The notes beneath the pieces were generated by a model that saw only the letters and a program-made list of their open reading frames with translations, had not been told where the DNA came from and did no database searches. Of a stretch of DNA of 64,000 nt, positions 55,560-64,000 are shown piece after piece (the stretch's first letter is position 1; every line of letters begins with the position of its first letter). The stretch is taken from assembly GCA_944321905.1 (NCBI GenBank), contig CALUNI010000002.1, positions 20,932 to 84,931 on the forward strand, given 5' to 3'. A program made the position numbers and the translations under genes. The stretch comes from an uncultured Muribaculaceae bacterium. Its GTDB lineage: Bacteria > Bacteroidota > Bacteroidia > Bacteroidales > Muribaculaceae.

Positions 55560-57212
55560 ATGAAGAAATATTTTTATTTATTTGCAGCAACCATATGTGT
55601 TGCATGCCTCGGCGCTTGTAGCGACGATAATCCTACTCCCGAACCGGGAATAGGCGGTGAGACCGAACTACCCGATTGGTATTACACGGGTGGCGAGCTT
55701 GGCACGTCTTCACTGATAACCACCACGGCTTTTGAACAACCTACTCCCGTAGCCGAGAGAGCTGAATTTTATAATTCATTCAAGCGGGGAGAACAGCTCT
55801 TCGAGAAAGCTTTCAACAGCGAGGCGAGTGGGGTGCGCAGCGGTTTAGGCCCGTTATACATACGCACGTCGTGCCAACATTGTCACCCCGGATACGGGCA
55901 TGGCAAAAGCCAGCCTGCGGGAGCGTTTAATACGACCGACATAGGCAATGGCTACCTGCTTGTGGTATATGACCCCGGAACCAATGCCTATGTGTCGTGG
56001 CTTGCAGGCATGCCGCAAACCAAGGCTGTAGCTCCATTTAAAGCCCCGCTTGACGAGACTAAAATCAATATAGCCTGGACAGAATATACCGACCCTTGGG
56101 GTAATGCTTTCCCCGACGGAGAAACTTATCAATTGCGTTATCCGACCGTTACTATTCCAAAGGATGCAATTTATGTCGCTAATCGCGGTTATGATGTGGG
56201 CAACTATGAAGTGCGCTTGGAATCGACCATTGGCATATATGGTACAGGATTGCTTGATGCCATTAGCGATGAGGATCTTAAGGCTCAGTATGCACAGGAA
56301 GAGGCCGACGGAATATTGAAAAACGGGCTCAATCCAAGCATATTTGCAGGAGGGGAATGGACCGGCCAGTATGCCAACACGGCACAAGGTGGCGACGGCA
56401 CCAAGTATCCGTTCCGTTATACTTATGCCTTGAGCCGCGGCCCGTTGCAAGACGCCGCCGGTGCCAATGCATTTTGGAACATAACCAATGCCACACGCAG
56501 CGACCGTCGGTTCCATTATCTTGATGCGGCCGGCAGTTATGCCACATATGCATCAAAGGATCCCGAGGTACAGGCAGGTTTCCCTGCTTATATTGCGCAG
56601 ATTGCCACCGCCGAGGAATATCCCGAATGGTTTACCGATGACGTGGAAGCCAACATCTATAATTATTTGACTTCAAAGAATCTCCCTGTCGAGGTTTCAG
56701 ATGAGGATTATATCGACCTTATGGTTTGGCACAGGGGACTTGCCGTACCGGCAGCCCGTAATGTAGATGACGAAGAAGTGCTTCGTGGCAAGGAGTTGTT
56801 CTCTGAAATAGGTTGTGCCTATTGCCATCGTCCGTCATGGACAACAGGCGAGGATGAAATTCGCGACCCTGCTCGCTTCTTTGTGGGCGACAAGGCTGAT
56901 GAATTGCCTCGTTATCCCAATCAGAAGATATGGCCGTATAGCGACATGGTTCAGCATAAATTGCATATGGTAAACGATATTCGCACTGGATGGTGCCGCA
57001 CTACTCCGCTGTGGGGGCGTGGTTTGCACCAACGTTGCACGGGTGCCGAGTATGCCGATCGTCTGCACGATTGCCGTGCTCGCACTACTATGGAGGCTAT
57101 CATGTGGCATGGAACAAGCACCGAGAGCGACGCTTATGAAACGGTGGTGAAATTCCGAGAGTTGTCGAAGGAAGATCGCGATGCCATTGTTAAGTTCATT
57201 GATTCAATCTGA
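55560..57212 (+). CDS. Di-haem cytochrome c lipoprotein (DUF1111/di-haem oxidoreductase family)
   Basis: This 550-residue lipoprotein (start at 55560, lipobox CLGAC) carries two CxxCH haem c attachment sites, CQHCH near residue 106 and CAYCH near residue 421. The arrangement matches the di-haem oxidoreductase family (DUF1111), which often sits beside imelysin genes and may oxidise or reduce iron for uptake. It is the only obvious c-type cytochrome in the window. A fused cytochrome c maturation gene follows 82 bases downstream. An upstream ATG at 55515 would lengthen the N-terminus and hide the signal, so it was not used. Confidence 0.9.
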   Translation: MKKYFYLFAATICVACLGACSDDNPTPEPGIGGETELPDWYYTGGELGTSSLITTTAFEQPTPVAERAEFYNSFKRGEQLFEKAFNSEASGVRSGLGPLYIRTSCQHCHPGYGHGKSQPAGAFNTTDIGNGYLLVVYDPGTNAYVSWLAGMPQTKAVAPFKAPLDETKINIAWTEYTDPWGNAFPDGETYQLRYPTVTIPKDAIYVANRGYDVGNYEVRLESTIGIYGTGLLDAISDEDLKAQYAQEEADGILKNGLNPSIFAGGEWTGQYANTAQGGDGTKYPFRYTYALSRGPLQDAAGANAFWNITNATRSDRRFHYLDAAGSYATYASKDPEVQAGFPAYIAQIATAEEYPEWFTDDVEANIYNYLTSKNLPVEVSDEDYIDLMVWHRGLAVPAARNVDDEEVLRGKELFSEIGCAYCHRPSWTTGEDEIRDPARFFVGDKADELPRYPNQKIWPYSDMVQHKLHMVNDIRTGWCRTTPLWGRGLHQRCTGAEYADRLHDCRARTTMEAIMWHGTSTESDAYETVVKFRELSKEDRDAIVKFIDSI

Positions 57213-57239
57213 TGTTTTAATAACACGTTTTTGGCTACT

Positions 57240-57279
57240 ATGTGGTGTATGCTGCTTCTTTGGCAGGCGTACACCACAT
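57240..57279 (+). other. Hairpin between the di-haem and ccsBA genes
   Basis: ATGTGGTGTA at 57240-57249 pairs perfectly with TACACCACAT at 57270-57279, and the 20-base loop contains a further CTGC/GCAG pair set. No T tract follows, so it is more likely an RNA-stability or pausing structure than a terminator. Confidence 0.5.
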
Positions 57280-57294
57280 TATATTCTTTACGAA

Positions 57295-59526
57295 ATGACA
57301 CGTAACGTAAAACTTTTGCGGAATACAAGTTTCGGACTTGTGGCATTTATCGTATTATTGCTTGCTGCTGCTACTTTCGTCGAGACTGTTTACGGTTCTC
57401 GATTTGTTGCGAAACATGTTTATGGCTCGGCGTTTTTTGTTTTGTTGTGGGGATTGGTGGCGTTGTCATCGGTCGCTTATCTCATTATGCGAAAAATCGT
57501 AAAACGGCTCATGGCGTTTTTGCTGCATATGTCATTTGTCGTTATTCTTATTGGGGCATTCATTACTCATGTGTGGGGTGAACAAGGGACTTTGCATCTG
57601 CGCCATGGCAATGTTCCGTCCAAATCGTTTTACACGGCCGACGGCGACGAGTGCGAATTGCCATTTGAAATAAGTTTGAAAAACTTCGAACTCGCGTATT
57701 ATCCCGGCACTGTTGCTCCAATGGATTTTATAAGCACAATTGCCATACGTGAAGGAGATACGTCATGCGATGGCGTTGTGTCGATGAATAATATTTACAC
57801 ATACCATAATTATCGTTTTTATCAATCTACTTATGATTCCGACGGGCTTGGCAGTACGTTGGCGGTTTATCATGACCCATATGGCATTGCCGTTACGTAT
57901 ATTGGTTATGGGCTGATGTTGCTGTCCATGTTGATTTTCTTTTTTGACCGTAACAGCACGTTTCGCAAATTGTTGCATCATCCTGCATTGCATAAAGCGG
58001 GCGTGTGTGTTGCATTGGCCGCGGTATCGTTGCCGGCTTTTTCTGCCGATGTGCCTAAAGCGTTGCCCGAGGCCACTGCCGCACGGTTTGGCGATATGTA
58101 TGTTTATTATAACGGGCGCATCTGTCCGATGCAGACGCTTGCCCGAGATTTCACGGTAAAGCTTTATGGTAAGGCTTCATATAAGGGACTGACCCCCGAA
58201 CAGGTGCTGACCGGGTGGTTTTTCTATTACGATGATTGGAAGTACGAGCCTATTGTGCGCATCAAGAGCCGTGAGGTTCGGGGCTTATTGGGCATAGAAG
58301 GGGACTGTGCGTGCCTCACTGATTTTTTTGGCAATACAGGTTACAAGCTTAAGTCGGCCCGGCAATCGGGTTCGGATGTAAGCGACTTGCGAGGCGTAAG
58401 CGAAGCCGATGAGAAGTTCAGCCTTATAAGCGCGGTTTGCACGGGCAATGCCTTTAAGATATATCCTTACAATGAAGGCGGGGCAGCGAGCAAAGTCACG
58501 TGGTTTTCGGTAACCGACCGTTTGCCCGAGGCTCTTTCTCACGAGCAGTGGTCATTTATGCGCTTTAGCATGAATTACGTAGCCGAGCAAGTGGCCCGTA
58601 AGGACTTTGCCGAAGTCGATACTCTTATTTCTAAGATAAAAAAGTATCAAGAGAAAGAGGCCGCCGAAGTGTTGCCTGCCAATGTGAGGTTTAAAGCCGA
58701 AAAATTATATAATTCATTAGAATATACACGACAGTTGGCTATGGCGTGTTTGGCCATAGGCATTTTGTCGTTCTTCTTTTTTTGTTGGCGCATGATGCGC
58801 CTCGACGGGCATCGCTCACGTATTAATTTGATTCTTGTTTTATTGACGGTCTTGGTACTGATTTATGTTGTCTTGTTGCTGACATTGCGTGGCATTGTCG
58901 GCGGCCATTTCCCTGCTTCTAACGGTTTTGAGACGATGCAGCTCATGGCGGCAAGCGTGTTGGTCTTGTCGCTTTTGGCTTATCGCAAATTTGAAGCGGT
59001 GATTTCTTTTGGCTTCATGCTATGCGGACTTGCCATGCTCGTTGCGATGTTTGGCGAGGCTAACCCGTCGGTAACGCAATTAATGCCGGTGCTGTCTTCT
59101 CCGTTGATGAGCATTCATGTTGCCTTGATTATGATAGCATATTCATTGTTTGGATTTGCAATGTTCAATGGGATAGCTGCGGTCGTGCTCAGGTATTCGA
59201 GATGCGAATGTGCCTTGCAGATAGAGCGGTTGCAGGTAATCAGCCGCCTGTTGTTGTATCCGGCAGTGTTTCTACTTGCAATTGGCATTTTCATCGGTGC
59301 AGTCTGGGCCAACGTGTCGTGGGGACGTTATTGGGGATGGGATCCCAAAGAGACTTGGGCATTGATTACATTGCTCGTTTATGCCGCGTCATTCCATTTC
59401 GATTCGCTTCCGGCATTACGTCGCCCCATGTTTTTCCATTGGTTTACTATTATTGCGTTTTTTTGCGTGTTGATAACCTACTTTGGCGCAAATTTTATCA
59501 TGGTAGGATTGCACAGTTATGCATAA
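57295..59526 (+). CDS. ccsBA: Fused cytochrome c biogenesis protein CcsB-CcsA (ResB-ResC)
   Basis: This 743-residue protein joins ResB/CcsB (N-terminal) and CcsA/ResC (C-terminal) parts of the system II cytochrome c maturation machine, which exports haem and attaches it to CxxCH sites. The N-terminal half has several membrane helices, HVWGEQGTLHLRHGN and a periplasmic domain. The C-terminal half has about six helices and the haem-binding tryptophan motif WANVSWGRYWGWDPKETWAL. I set the start at MTRNVKLLRNTSFGL (57295). The longer frame from 57181 overlaps the di-haem gene. Its likely client is the cytochrome encoded just upstream. Confidence 0.92.
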   Translation: MTRNVKLLRNTSFGLVAFIVLLLAAATFVETVYGSRFVAKHVYGSAFFVLLWGLVALSSVAYLIMRKIVKRLMAFLLHMSFVVILIGAFITHVWGEQGTLHLRHGNVPSKSFYTADGDECELPFEISLKNFELAYYPGTVAPMDFISTIAIREGDTSCDGVVSMNNIYTYHNYRFYQSTYDSDGLGSTLAVYHDPYGIAVTYIGYGLMLLSMLIFFFDRNSTFRKLLHHPALHKAGVCVALAAVSLPAFSADVPKALPEATAARFGDMYVYYNGRICPMQTLARDFTVKLYGKASYKGLTPEQVLTGWFFYYDDWKYEPIVRIKSREVRGLLGIEGDCACLTDFFGNTGYKLKSARQSGSDVSDLRGVSEADEKFSLISAVCTGNAFKIYPYNEGGAASKVTWFSVTDRLPEALSHEQWSFMRFSMNYVAEQVARKDFAEVDTLISKIKKYQEKEAAEVLPANVRFKAEKLYNSLEYTRQLAMACLAIGILSFFFFCWRMMRLDGHRSRINLILVLLTVLVLIYVVLLLTLRGIVGGHFPASNGFETMQLMAASVLVLSLLAYRKFEAVISFGFMLCGLAMLVAMFGEANPSVTQLMPVLSSPLMSIHVALIMIAYSLFGFAMFNGIAAVVLRYSRCECALQIERLQVISRLLLYPAVFLLAIGIFIGAVWANVSWGRYWGWDPKETWALITLLVYAASFHFDSLPALRRPMFFHWFTIIAFFCVLITYFGANFIMVGLHSYA

Positions 59527-59645
59527 GACTTGATTGCCGGGCAGATATTAGGAGTTGGGAGCCGGTTGCAGAGTCCGTATATGGAGTTATAGGCTTAAAA
59601 ACGAGTTGTTGGTTGGAAGTTTATTAATCTGCCTGTTCCCAGCTC

Positions 59646-60287
59646 CTATTCTTTCTTGTGAATGATGGTCAGTCCGTCGCGTAGGGGAAGGATTACCTTT
59701 TCCACGCGTGAATCGCGGGCAACCTTGTCGTTGAAGTCGAGTATCCCTTGCGTTTGTGCGTCGATTTTTCGCCCCGGTTCCACGACTTTTCCGTCCCACA
59801 GCGTATTGTCGGCGATAATGAAGCCTCCCGGTGTCACGAGGTCAAAGACAAGGTCATAGTATTCGCAATATTGCCGTTTGTTGGCATCGATAAATACGAG
59901 GTCAAATGTTCCTATGTCCGTTCTGCCCAGTATGTCGCAAGCATCGCCTATGTGTAGTGTTATTTTGTCGCCCGTCGGCGATTGGGCAAGGTGCGTGCGT
60001 ATGAAGTCTTCAAGTTCGTCGTCGATTTCGATTGTGTGCAGTTCGCCGCCGTCGGGCAGGCCCTCGGCAAGGCACATTGCCGAGTATCCGGTGAATGTGC
60101 CGAGCTCGAGTATGCGCCGCGGCGCGATCATGCGCACAAACATCTTCAGCAGCCGTCCTTGAAGGTGTCCCGAACACATGCGCGGACGCAGGTGGAACAG
60201 GTGGGTCTCGCGGTCGAGACGGGCCAGTGTTTCACTTTCGGGGTCGATATGTGCAAGTATGTAGTCTTCTAATTCTTCGGTTTGCAT
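59646..60287 (-). CDS. Class I SAM-dependent O-methyltransferase (family 3)
   Basis: This 213-residue methyltransferase resembles the catechol or caffeoyl-CoA O-methyltransferase family. The SAM-binding region is LELGTFTGYSAMCLAEGLP (near residue 79), then IEIDDE, and FDLVFIDANKRQYCEYYDLV carries the metal-binding aspartate pattern of the family, with DNTLWDGKVVEP following. Its start overlaps the end of the pyruvate kinase gene by 19 bases, so the two are co-transcribed. The substrate is not evident. Confidence 0.92.
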   Translation of the reverse strand: MQTEELEDYILAHIDPESETLARLDRETHLFHLRPRMCSGHLQGRLLKMFVRMIAPRRILELGTFTGYSAMCLAEGLPDGGELHTIEIDDELEDFIRTHLAQSPTGDKITLHIGDACDILGRTDIGTFDLVFIDANKRQYCEYYDLVFDLVTPGGFIIADNTLWDGKVVEPGRKIDAQTQGILDFNDKVARDSRVEKVILPLRDGLTIIHKKE

Positions 60288-61750
60288 TGTTCGGTGGATT
60301 CAAGGTTTGGCAACAAGTATTCGTCGTAGTTCGAGAGTATGTCGCACACCCGGTTGATTTCGAGGAACGAAGTGCCTTTCCCTTCACCGTATGCGCCGCC
60401 GATGTAGGCAATCAGGTAGTCGTTTTCAAGCAGGCCGAGGCTTATGAGTTGTTTCAGCCCGGTATATAGGTACTGGCGTGAAGTGGCCGACCGCTCAAGG
60501 TAAACTGGGAACACGCCGTAGCTCAAGGCAAGCAGCCGTATAACATATTGGCGATAGCACAGGGCGAGAGTGGGATTCTTGCCGCGGAACGAGGCGATGT
60601 AACGTGCAGTGCGGCCGGTGTAGCTGTCGGTTATTATGGCACGCGTGTCGAGTACTTCGGCCGAGTCCACTGCCTGGTGCGTGAGGAACGAAGTCACGTC
60701 GTTTTCCATCTTGGGGTGGTTCTTATCATCGTGAGGCATGTTGCGCAATGTTTTTTCGGCCTCGATTGCAATGCGCGACATGGTTGCGATGGCTTCTACA
60801 GGGTATTTCCCATAGGCGGTTTCTCCGCTCAGCATGAGAGCGTCGGTTCGTTGATATACGGCGTTGGCTATGTCGGTCACTTCGGCTCGTGTGGGGCGCG
60901 GGCCGGTTATCATCGAGTGGAGCATCTGGGTGGCCACGATTACCGGTTTGTGTGCTGCGATGCATTTGCGTATCAAGTCGTTCTGGATGCCCGGTATCGA
61001 TTCGGCCGGAACTTCTATGCCAAGGTCTCCGCGGGCAATCATCACGCCATAGGCCACGTCGAGAATTTCGTCAAAGTTGTCGATGCCTTCCTGGTTTTCT
61101 ATTTTTGCAATGATTTTGATATGGCTTCCACGCGAGTCGAGGATGGCTTGTATGTCAAGGACATCTTGTTTGGTGCGTACAAATGAGTGCGCTATGAAAT
61201 CTATGTCGAGGTCGATGGCGGTGTGGATATTGGTTATGTCGCGGGGCGTGAGCGATGGCAGGTTTATTCTTACGCCGGGAATGTTAACGCTCTTGCGAGA
61301 GCCGAGCGTACCGTTGTTGGTGGCGGTGCAATGTATCGTGCCGTCTTCGATGCTGTCGATTACGAAGTCAAGTTCCCCGTCGTCGATTAGCAGGTGTGCG
61401 CCCGGCTTAACGTCTTCGGCGATTTGCGGATAAGACAGGCATATGGTGTCGTGGGTGGTTATGCCGTCGGGGCAGCCGATCACGTTGACCTTGTCGCCTT
61501 CGTGTATTTCTATGTCGGTATCCTCGTGGTTGGTGGTAGTCCGCACCTCGGGTCCTTTGGTGTCCATGAGTATGCCTATGCGGTCGGATACGGCACGCAC
61601 GTTGCCGATTATCTTTTCAAAGCCCTCGCGGTTCAAGTGGGCCGAGTTCATGCGTACTACGTTTAATCCGTTTTCAAACAGACGTTGTATAAAATCCTTG
61701 TCGCAGCGCTTGTCGGATACTGTAGCCACGATTTTTGTGAATTTCTTCAT
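60269..61750 (-). CDS. pyk: Pyruvate kinase
   Basis: Pyruvate kinase makes ATP and pyruvate from phosphoenolpyruvate. The motifs MDTKGPEVRT (about 42-51), IIAKIENQEGIDNFDEI and MIARGDLGIEVPAE are intact, as is the C-terminal allosteric-type domain. At 493 residues it is normal. It is upstream of the O-methyltransferase, with a 19-base overlap, and 75 bases downstream of aroQ's start region on the same strand. Confidence 0.96.
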   Translation of the reverse strand: MKKFTKIVATVSDKRCDKDFIQRLFENGLNVVRMNSAHLNREGFEKIIGNVRAVSDRIGILMDTKGPEVRTTTNHEDTDIEIHEGDKVNVIGCPDGITTHDTICLSYPQIAEDVKPGAHLLIDDGELDFVIDSIEDGTIHCTATNNGTLGSRKSVNIPGVRINLPSLTPRDITNIHTAIDLDIDFIAHSFVRTKQDVLDIQAILDSRGSHIKIIAKIENQEGIDNFDEILDVAYGVMIARGDLGIEVPAESIPGIQNDLIRKCIAAHKPVIVATQMLHSMITGPRPTRAEVTDIANAVYQRTDALMLSGETAYGKYPVEAIATMSRIAIEAEKTLRNMPHDDKNHPKMENDVTSFLTHQAVDSAEVLDTRAIITDSYTGRTARYIASFRGKNPTLALCYRQYVIRLLALSYGVFPVYLERSATSRQYLYTGLKQLISLGLLENDYLIAYIGGAYGEGKGTSFLEINRVCDILSNYDEYLLPNLESTEQCKPKN

Positions 61751-61825
61751 AAATTTCTTATAAGCCTAAAACAATAATTATAATAATCAGTGTCCACTTT
61801 TTTATTTTGTGGAAATAATACGGGG

Positions 61826-62257
61826 TTATTTGGCGTTTGCAGCCAAGATTGCTTCGACGGCAAGGCGGTAGCTGTCGAGACCGAATCCTGCTATCACGCC
61901 GGAGCAGGCCGACGATATCATGCTGTGGTGCCTTATTTCTTCGCGCTTGTGTACGTTTGATATATGTACTTCAATAACAGGTGCGGTTATTGAACGGATG
62001 GCATCGGCAATTGCCAATGATGTGTGGGTGTATGCTCCGGCATTGAGCACTATGCCGTCGTAGTCGAAACCTATGCGGTGCAATTCATCGATTATAAAGC
62101 CTTCTACGTTGCTTTGGTAGTAGTGTAGTTCGGCCTTTCCTGCATATTGATGCTTGAGTGTGTCAAGATAGTCTTCAAATCGGCGGTCGCCGTAAATGTC
62201 GCGTTCTCTCACCCCGAGCAGGTTAAGATTTGGCCCGTTGATAATTGCTATCCTCAT
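61826..62257 (-). CDS. aroQ: 3-dehydroquinate dehydratase, type II
   Basis: This is the third step of the shikimate pathway, catalysed by a dodecameric type II enzyme. The motifs IINGPNLNLLGVRERDIYG (with the catalytic region), NAGAYTHTSLAIADAI and EVHISNVHKREEIRHHS are complete. The length of 143 residues is standard. A consensus promoter lies upstream. Confidence 0.97.
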   Translation of the reverse strand: MRIAIINGPNLNLLGVRERDIYGDRRFEDYLDTLKHQYAGKAELHYYQSNVEGFIIDELHRIGFDYDGIVLNAGAYTHTSLAIADAIRSITAPVIEVHISNVHKREEIRHHSMISSACSGVIAGFGLDSYRLAVEAILAANAK

Positions 62258-62285
62258 AATTTCTCAAGTTTTTTGTTTTATGGTA

Positions 62286-62317
62286 CAAAATTAGGTACAG
62301 TTTTCATTTCCGGCAAA
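62286..62317 (-). promoter_or_regulatory. Promoter of aroQ
   Basis: On the minus strand TTTG (62317-62314) is followed after 20 bases by TAATTTTG (62293-62286), about 29 bases before the start codon. Confidence 0.65.
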
Positions 62318-62344
62318 TTATTGTATGAACAAAAAACGACGAAA

Positions 62345-62375
62345 GCCGCCTGCCAAGTAGAGTCTTGGAGGCGGC
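62345..62375 (-). terminator. Terminator after the sorting-tail gene
   Basis: GCCGCCT/AGGCGGC with a further CCAAG/CTTGG pair set forms a stem at 62345-62375. On the minus strand it is followed by GATTGCG's complement side ending in TTTCGTCGTTTTTTG, giving a T tract. Confidence 0.75.
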
Positions 62376-62455
62376 GATTGCGTGTTTTGAAGTGTGTATG
62401 AGAGTATTTGGCCATTTAAACCCCAATCGGTCATTAAATTTGGGTTTAAAATGAG

Positions 62456-63451
62456 CTATCGGTTCATAACCTTGTAGGAGCGATGTCCGACGGTGACGAT
62501 GTATAGGCCCTTGACCGGGAGCGGCAGGGTGGCGGGGGCTGTGCCGTCGGCGACGGTGCTGCCTGCCATGCGCCCGTCAACGGTGTAGGCGGTGATGAGG
62601 CTGCCTTGTGCCGCATTCTTGACGGTCAGCGTTCCGTCGGTGCAGCCGAGCAACACATTGTTTTCGGCAGAGGCAGATTGTACCGAGCTGCCGCCGTGGA
62701 TGTCGGTGACTGCATATACTGCGCCGTCGGTCGGCACTGCGTCGTAATCCTTTCCCGGTTCGAGCCGGTCGGCAATCCGGCTGAAGTCGGCAATGAGCAT
62801 CCAAGTGCTGTCGTCCTCGCCGTAGTATGAATAGGCTTCATTGCTAGAAGTGTATCCGTTATCGGCCTCTGCAACAAGGTCATTGCCGTCAAGCAGTTGT
62901 ACGCTTTCATTTTCTACCATCATAATCGGTTGGTCGTAATAGAAAATGACCTTACTTAGTACGTTGGTCTCGGGGTCGAAGATTTTTTCCATGTCCACGT
63001 AGTCGGCAGTTGGATACGATTCTATGATGCTGCCGATGAGGTTTACGCTCATTTCAGGATTTGCCATGTCGGCACCGTCACGCACCCATATGCTGCCCTC
63101 CGGCAACACGAGCGTGTAAGGCACTTCGTCTTCAAAAACGACGTTGAAAGGAGATGCCGAGACGAAACTGTCCGAACCGCCGGTGGCAGAAACAGGAGCC
63201 GTCCCGACAAGCACCCCGTCGCGGTACACTTCCATAAGAGGAGAGTTTGGCGCACTTATTCCTAAGTCAAAGTAAAACATCATTCCGCTTGCAACGCTTT
63301 CACCAACTTTTTTATGTAGATAAATGCCGGCGATGTAGCTTGGTACGCAGAAGTCGATAATCATCAAGTCGTTGCAAACAGAAGGATCGCTTTCGAGGTA
63401 AAGAGATCCTGCGGGGATTTCCATCCGATATGTACGCCCTTTAGGTAACAT
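62456..63451 (-). CDS. C-terminal part of a frameshifted secreted repeat protein with sorting-like tail
   Basis: This 331-residue frame contains at least two beta-rich units; PYTLVLPEGSIWVRDGADM parallels TYRMEIPAGSLYLESD. Its end, GLYIVTVGHRSYKVMNR, resembles the type A sorting tail of type IX secretion. The frame continues 54 bases upstream of the ATG as sensible protein (SSLLGSSLLYFDSDVY), so the ATG at 63451 is probably not a true start. It is most likely the downstream part of the gene beginning at 63741. I cannot name a function. Confidence 0.7.
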   Translation of the reverse strand: MLPKGRTYRMEIPAGSLYLESDPSVCNDLMIIDFCVPSYIAGIYLHKKVGESVASGMMFYFDLGISAPNSPLMEVYRDGVLVGTAPVSATGGSDSFVSASPFNVVFEDEVPYTLVLPEGSIWVRDGADMANPEMSVNLIGSIIESYPTADYVDMEKIFDPETNVLSKVIFYYDQPIMMVENESVQLLDGNDLVAEADNGYTSSNEAYSYYGEDDSTWMLIADFSRIADRLEPGKDYDAVPTDGAVYAVTDIHGGSSVQSASAENNVLLGCTDGTLTVKNAAQGSLITAYTVDGRMAGSTVADGTAPATLPLPVKGLYIVTVGHRSYKVMNR

Positions 63452-63486
63452 ATAAACGTCTGAATCGAAATACAGTAAACTGCTTC

Positions 63487-63741
63487 CTAACAGAGAACTT
63501 TTTCCATGCGAAGTAAGCCAGTTGCCACTATTTCATCTTTGTGATAGACATAGGCTTCTGCCCCATCTTTGACAGAGACCGGTGTGCTGAATATGTACAA
63601 CAGGTCGGTGATAGGATAATAGCTTGGATAATTGATTAAAAGACCGCACGTACCTTGCGGAAATGAGCCTGCTGCGTTGGCCGTTATGGTTGTAAACAAT
63701 GCGGCGAGCAGTGTTATTATAATGTTCTTTATAGCTTCCAT
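63487..63741 (-). CDS. N-terminal part of the same frameshifted gene
   Basis: The start at 63741 gives a signal peptide (MEAIKNIIITLLAALFTTIT, ending near ANAA), then about 60 residues including SVKDGAEAYVYHKDEIVATG before a stop at 63487. The last seven residues read RMEKVLC. Replacing one missing A in a run of five would join it to the downstream frame as RMEKSSLLG. It starts 23 bases after the protease gene stop and is probably in its operon. Confidence 0.65.
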   Translation of the reverse strand: MEAIKNIIITLLAALFTTITANAAGSFPQGTCGLLINYPSYYPITDLLYIFSTPVSVKDGAEAYVYHKDEIVATGLLRMEKVLC

Positions 63742-63764
63742 GTCGGAGTGTTTTAAGTGTTGAT

Positions 63765-64000
63765 TTACGGGCGAGGAGTGTTCATTACGGCTTTGTAGGC
63801 GTTTGCCATTCCGTAGCCGTAGTGGGAGTTCCAAGTACCGTTTTTGCGAGTCTCGTTATAAGGCATGTCACCCACCTTGACGGTGCTTTTTTCTATGATA
63901 TCGTTGACCTGCGTCACGGTTAGGTATGGATTCCGTTCAAGAATCAAGGCGGCAATCCCGGCCACATGAGGGCAGGCAAGTGAAGTGCCTGTTTGGTAAC
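63765..64000 (-). CDS. Subtilisin-like serine protease (S8), C-terminal end only
   Basis: The visible 78 residues begin with TGTSLACPHVAGIAALIL, the catalytic-serine block of S8 subtilases. PYLTVTQVNDIIEKS and HYGYGMANAYKAVMN follow, typical of the catalytic domain's end. The protein stops at once after that domain, without a sorting tail. The rest lies beyond the window edge. The downstream gene with a sorting-like tail may act with it. Confidence 0.9.
   Translation of the reverse strand, partial: YQTGTSLACPHVAGIAALILERNPYLTVTQVNDIIEKSTVKVGDMPYNETRKNGTWNSHYGYGMANAYKAVMNTPRP

Noticed and set aside
59550-59648. Inverted repeat TAGGAGTTGGGA/TCCCAGCTCCTA between ccsBA and the methyltransferase
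   Set aside because: The loop is about 75 bases long and the second arm enters the coding region, so a functional hairpin is doubtful.

Overview
The window is a piece of a Bacteroidales chromosome, most likely a gut member of the Muribaculaceae or a close relative. The evidence is the Bacteroidetes-type promoters (TTTG, a 19-21 base gap, TAnnTTTG), lipoproteins typical of the phylum, glycoside hydrolases of families 2, 43 and 97, a pdxJ-exbB-exbD-tonB operon, a rubrerythrin, and a MurE with the DNPR motif of meso-diaminopimelate-type peptidoglycan. The genus is an inference. Coding density is high and I see no prophage, integrase, insertion sequence transposase or CRISPR array.

Layout: 1-1604 is the 5' part of a GH2 enzyme gene that runs off the left edge. 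1937-2962 holds a Fur/PerR regulator and a rubrerythrin, with a strong terminator after them. 3330-18521 is a complete division and cell wall (dcw) operon on the plus strand: rsmH, ftsL, ftsI, murE, mraY, murD, ftsW, murG, murC, ftsQ, ftsA, ftsZ, with no mraZ in front. 18784-23577 carries yqeY, serS, bcp, recA and manA. 23578-25869 is an accessory patch: a possible small RNA, a tiny membrane protein, and a three-gene minus-strand cassette that I cannot assign. 25870-30644 is a large TPR protein followed by an outer-membrane barrel.

30986-36438 (minus) has a SusB-like GH97 enzyme, a small DUF4834-like protein, pssA and psd for phosphatidylethanolamine synthesis, and a sirtuin lacking zinc ligands. 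36676-38850 (plus) has two FKBP-type prolyl isomerases and an Lrp/AsnC regulator. 38851-39742 has no protein gene: it contains a promoter-terminator unit that looks like a small RNA, a 515-base element with inverted ends, and a terminator serving a tRNA-Gln gene. 40190-42891 has a MATE exporter, a DUF486 membrane protein and a glycosyltransferase. 42947-46275 (minus) is the pdxJ-exbB-exbD-tonB-DUF4919 operon that energises outer-membrane transport. 46475-50366 has nadK, a YgjP-like metallopeptidase, an Rpn-family nuclease and a Y-family DNA polymerase.

50517-52580 is a two-domain GH43 lipoprotein. 52869-59526 is the most interesting functional unit: a porin-like barrel, an imelysin, a di-haem cytochrome lipoprotein and a fused CcsB-CcsA cytochrome c maturation protein, which together look like a surface and periplasmic iron or redox system carrying its own haem-attachment machine. 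59646-62257 (minus) has an O-methyltransferase, pyruvate kinase and type II dehydroquinase. 62456-64000 (minus) has a frameshifted gene with a sorting-like tail, and the 3' end of a subtilisin-like protease gene.
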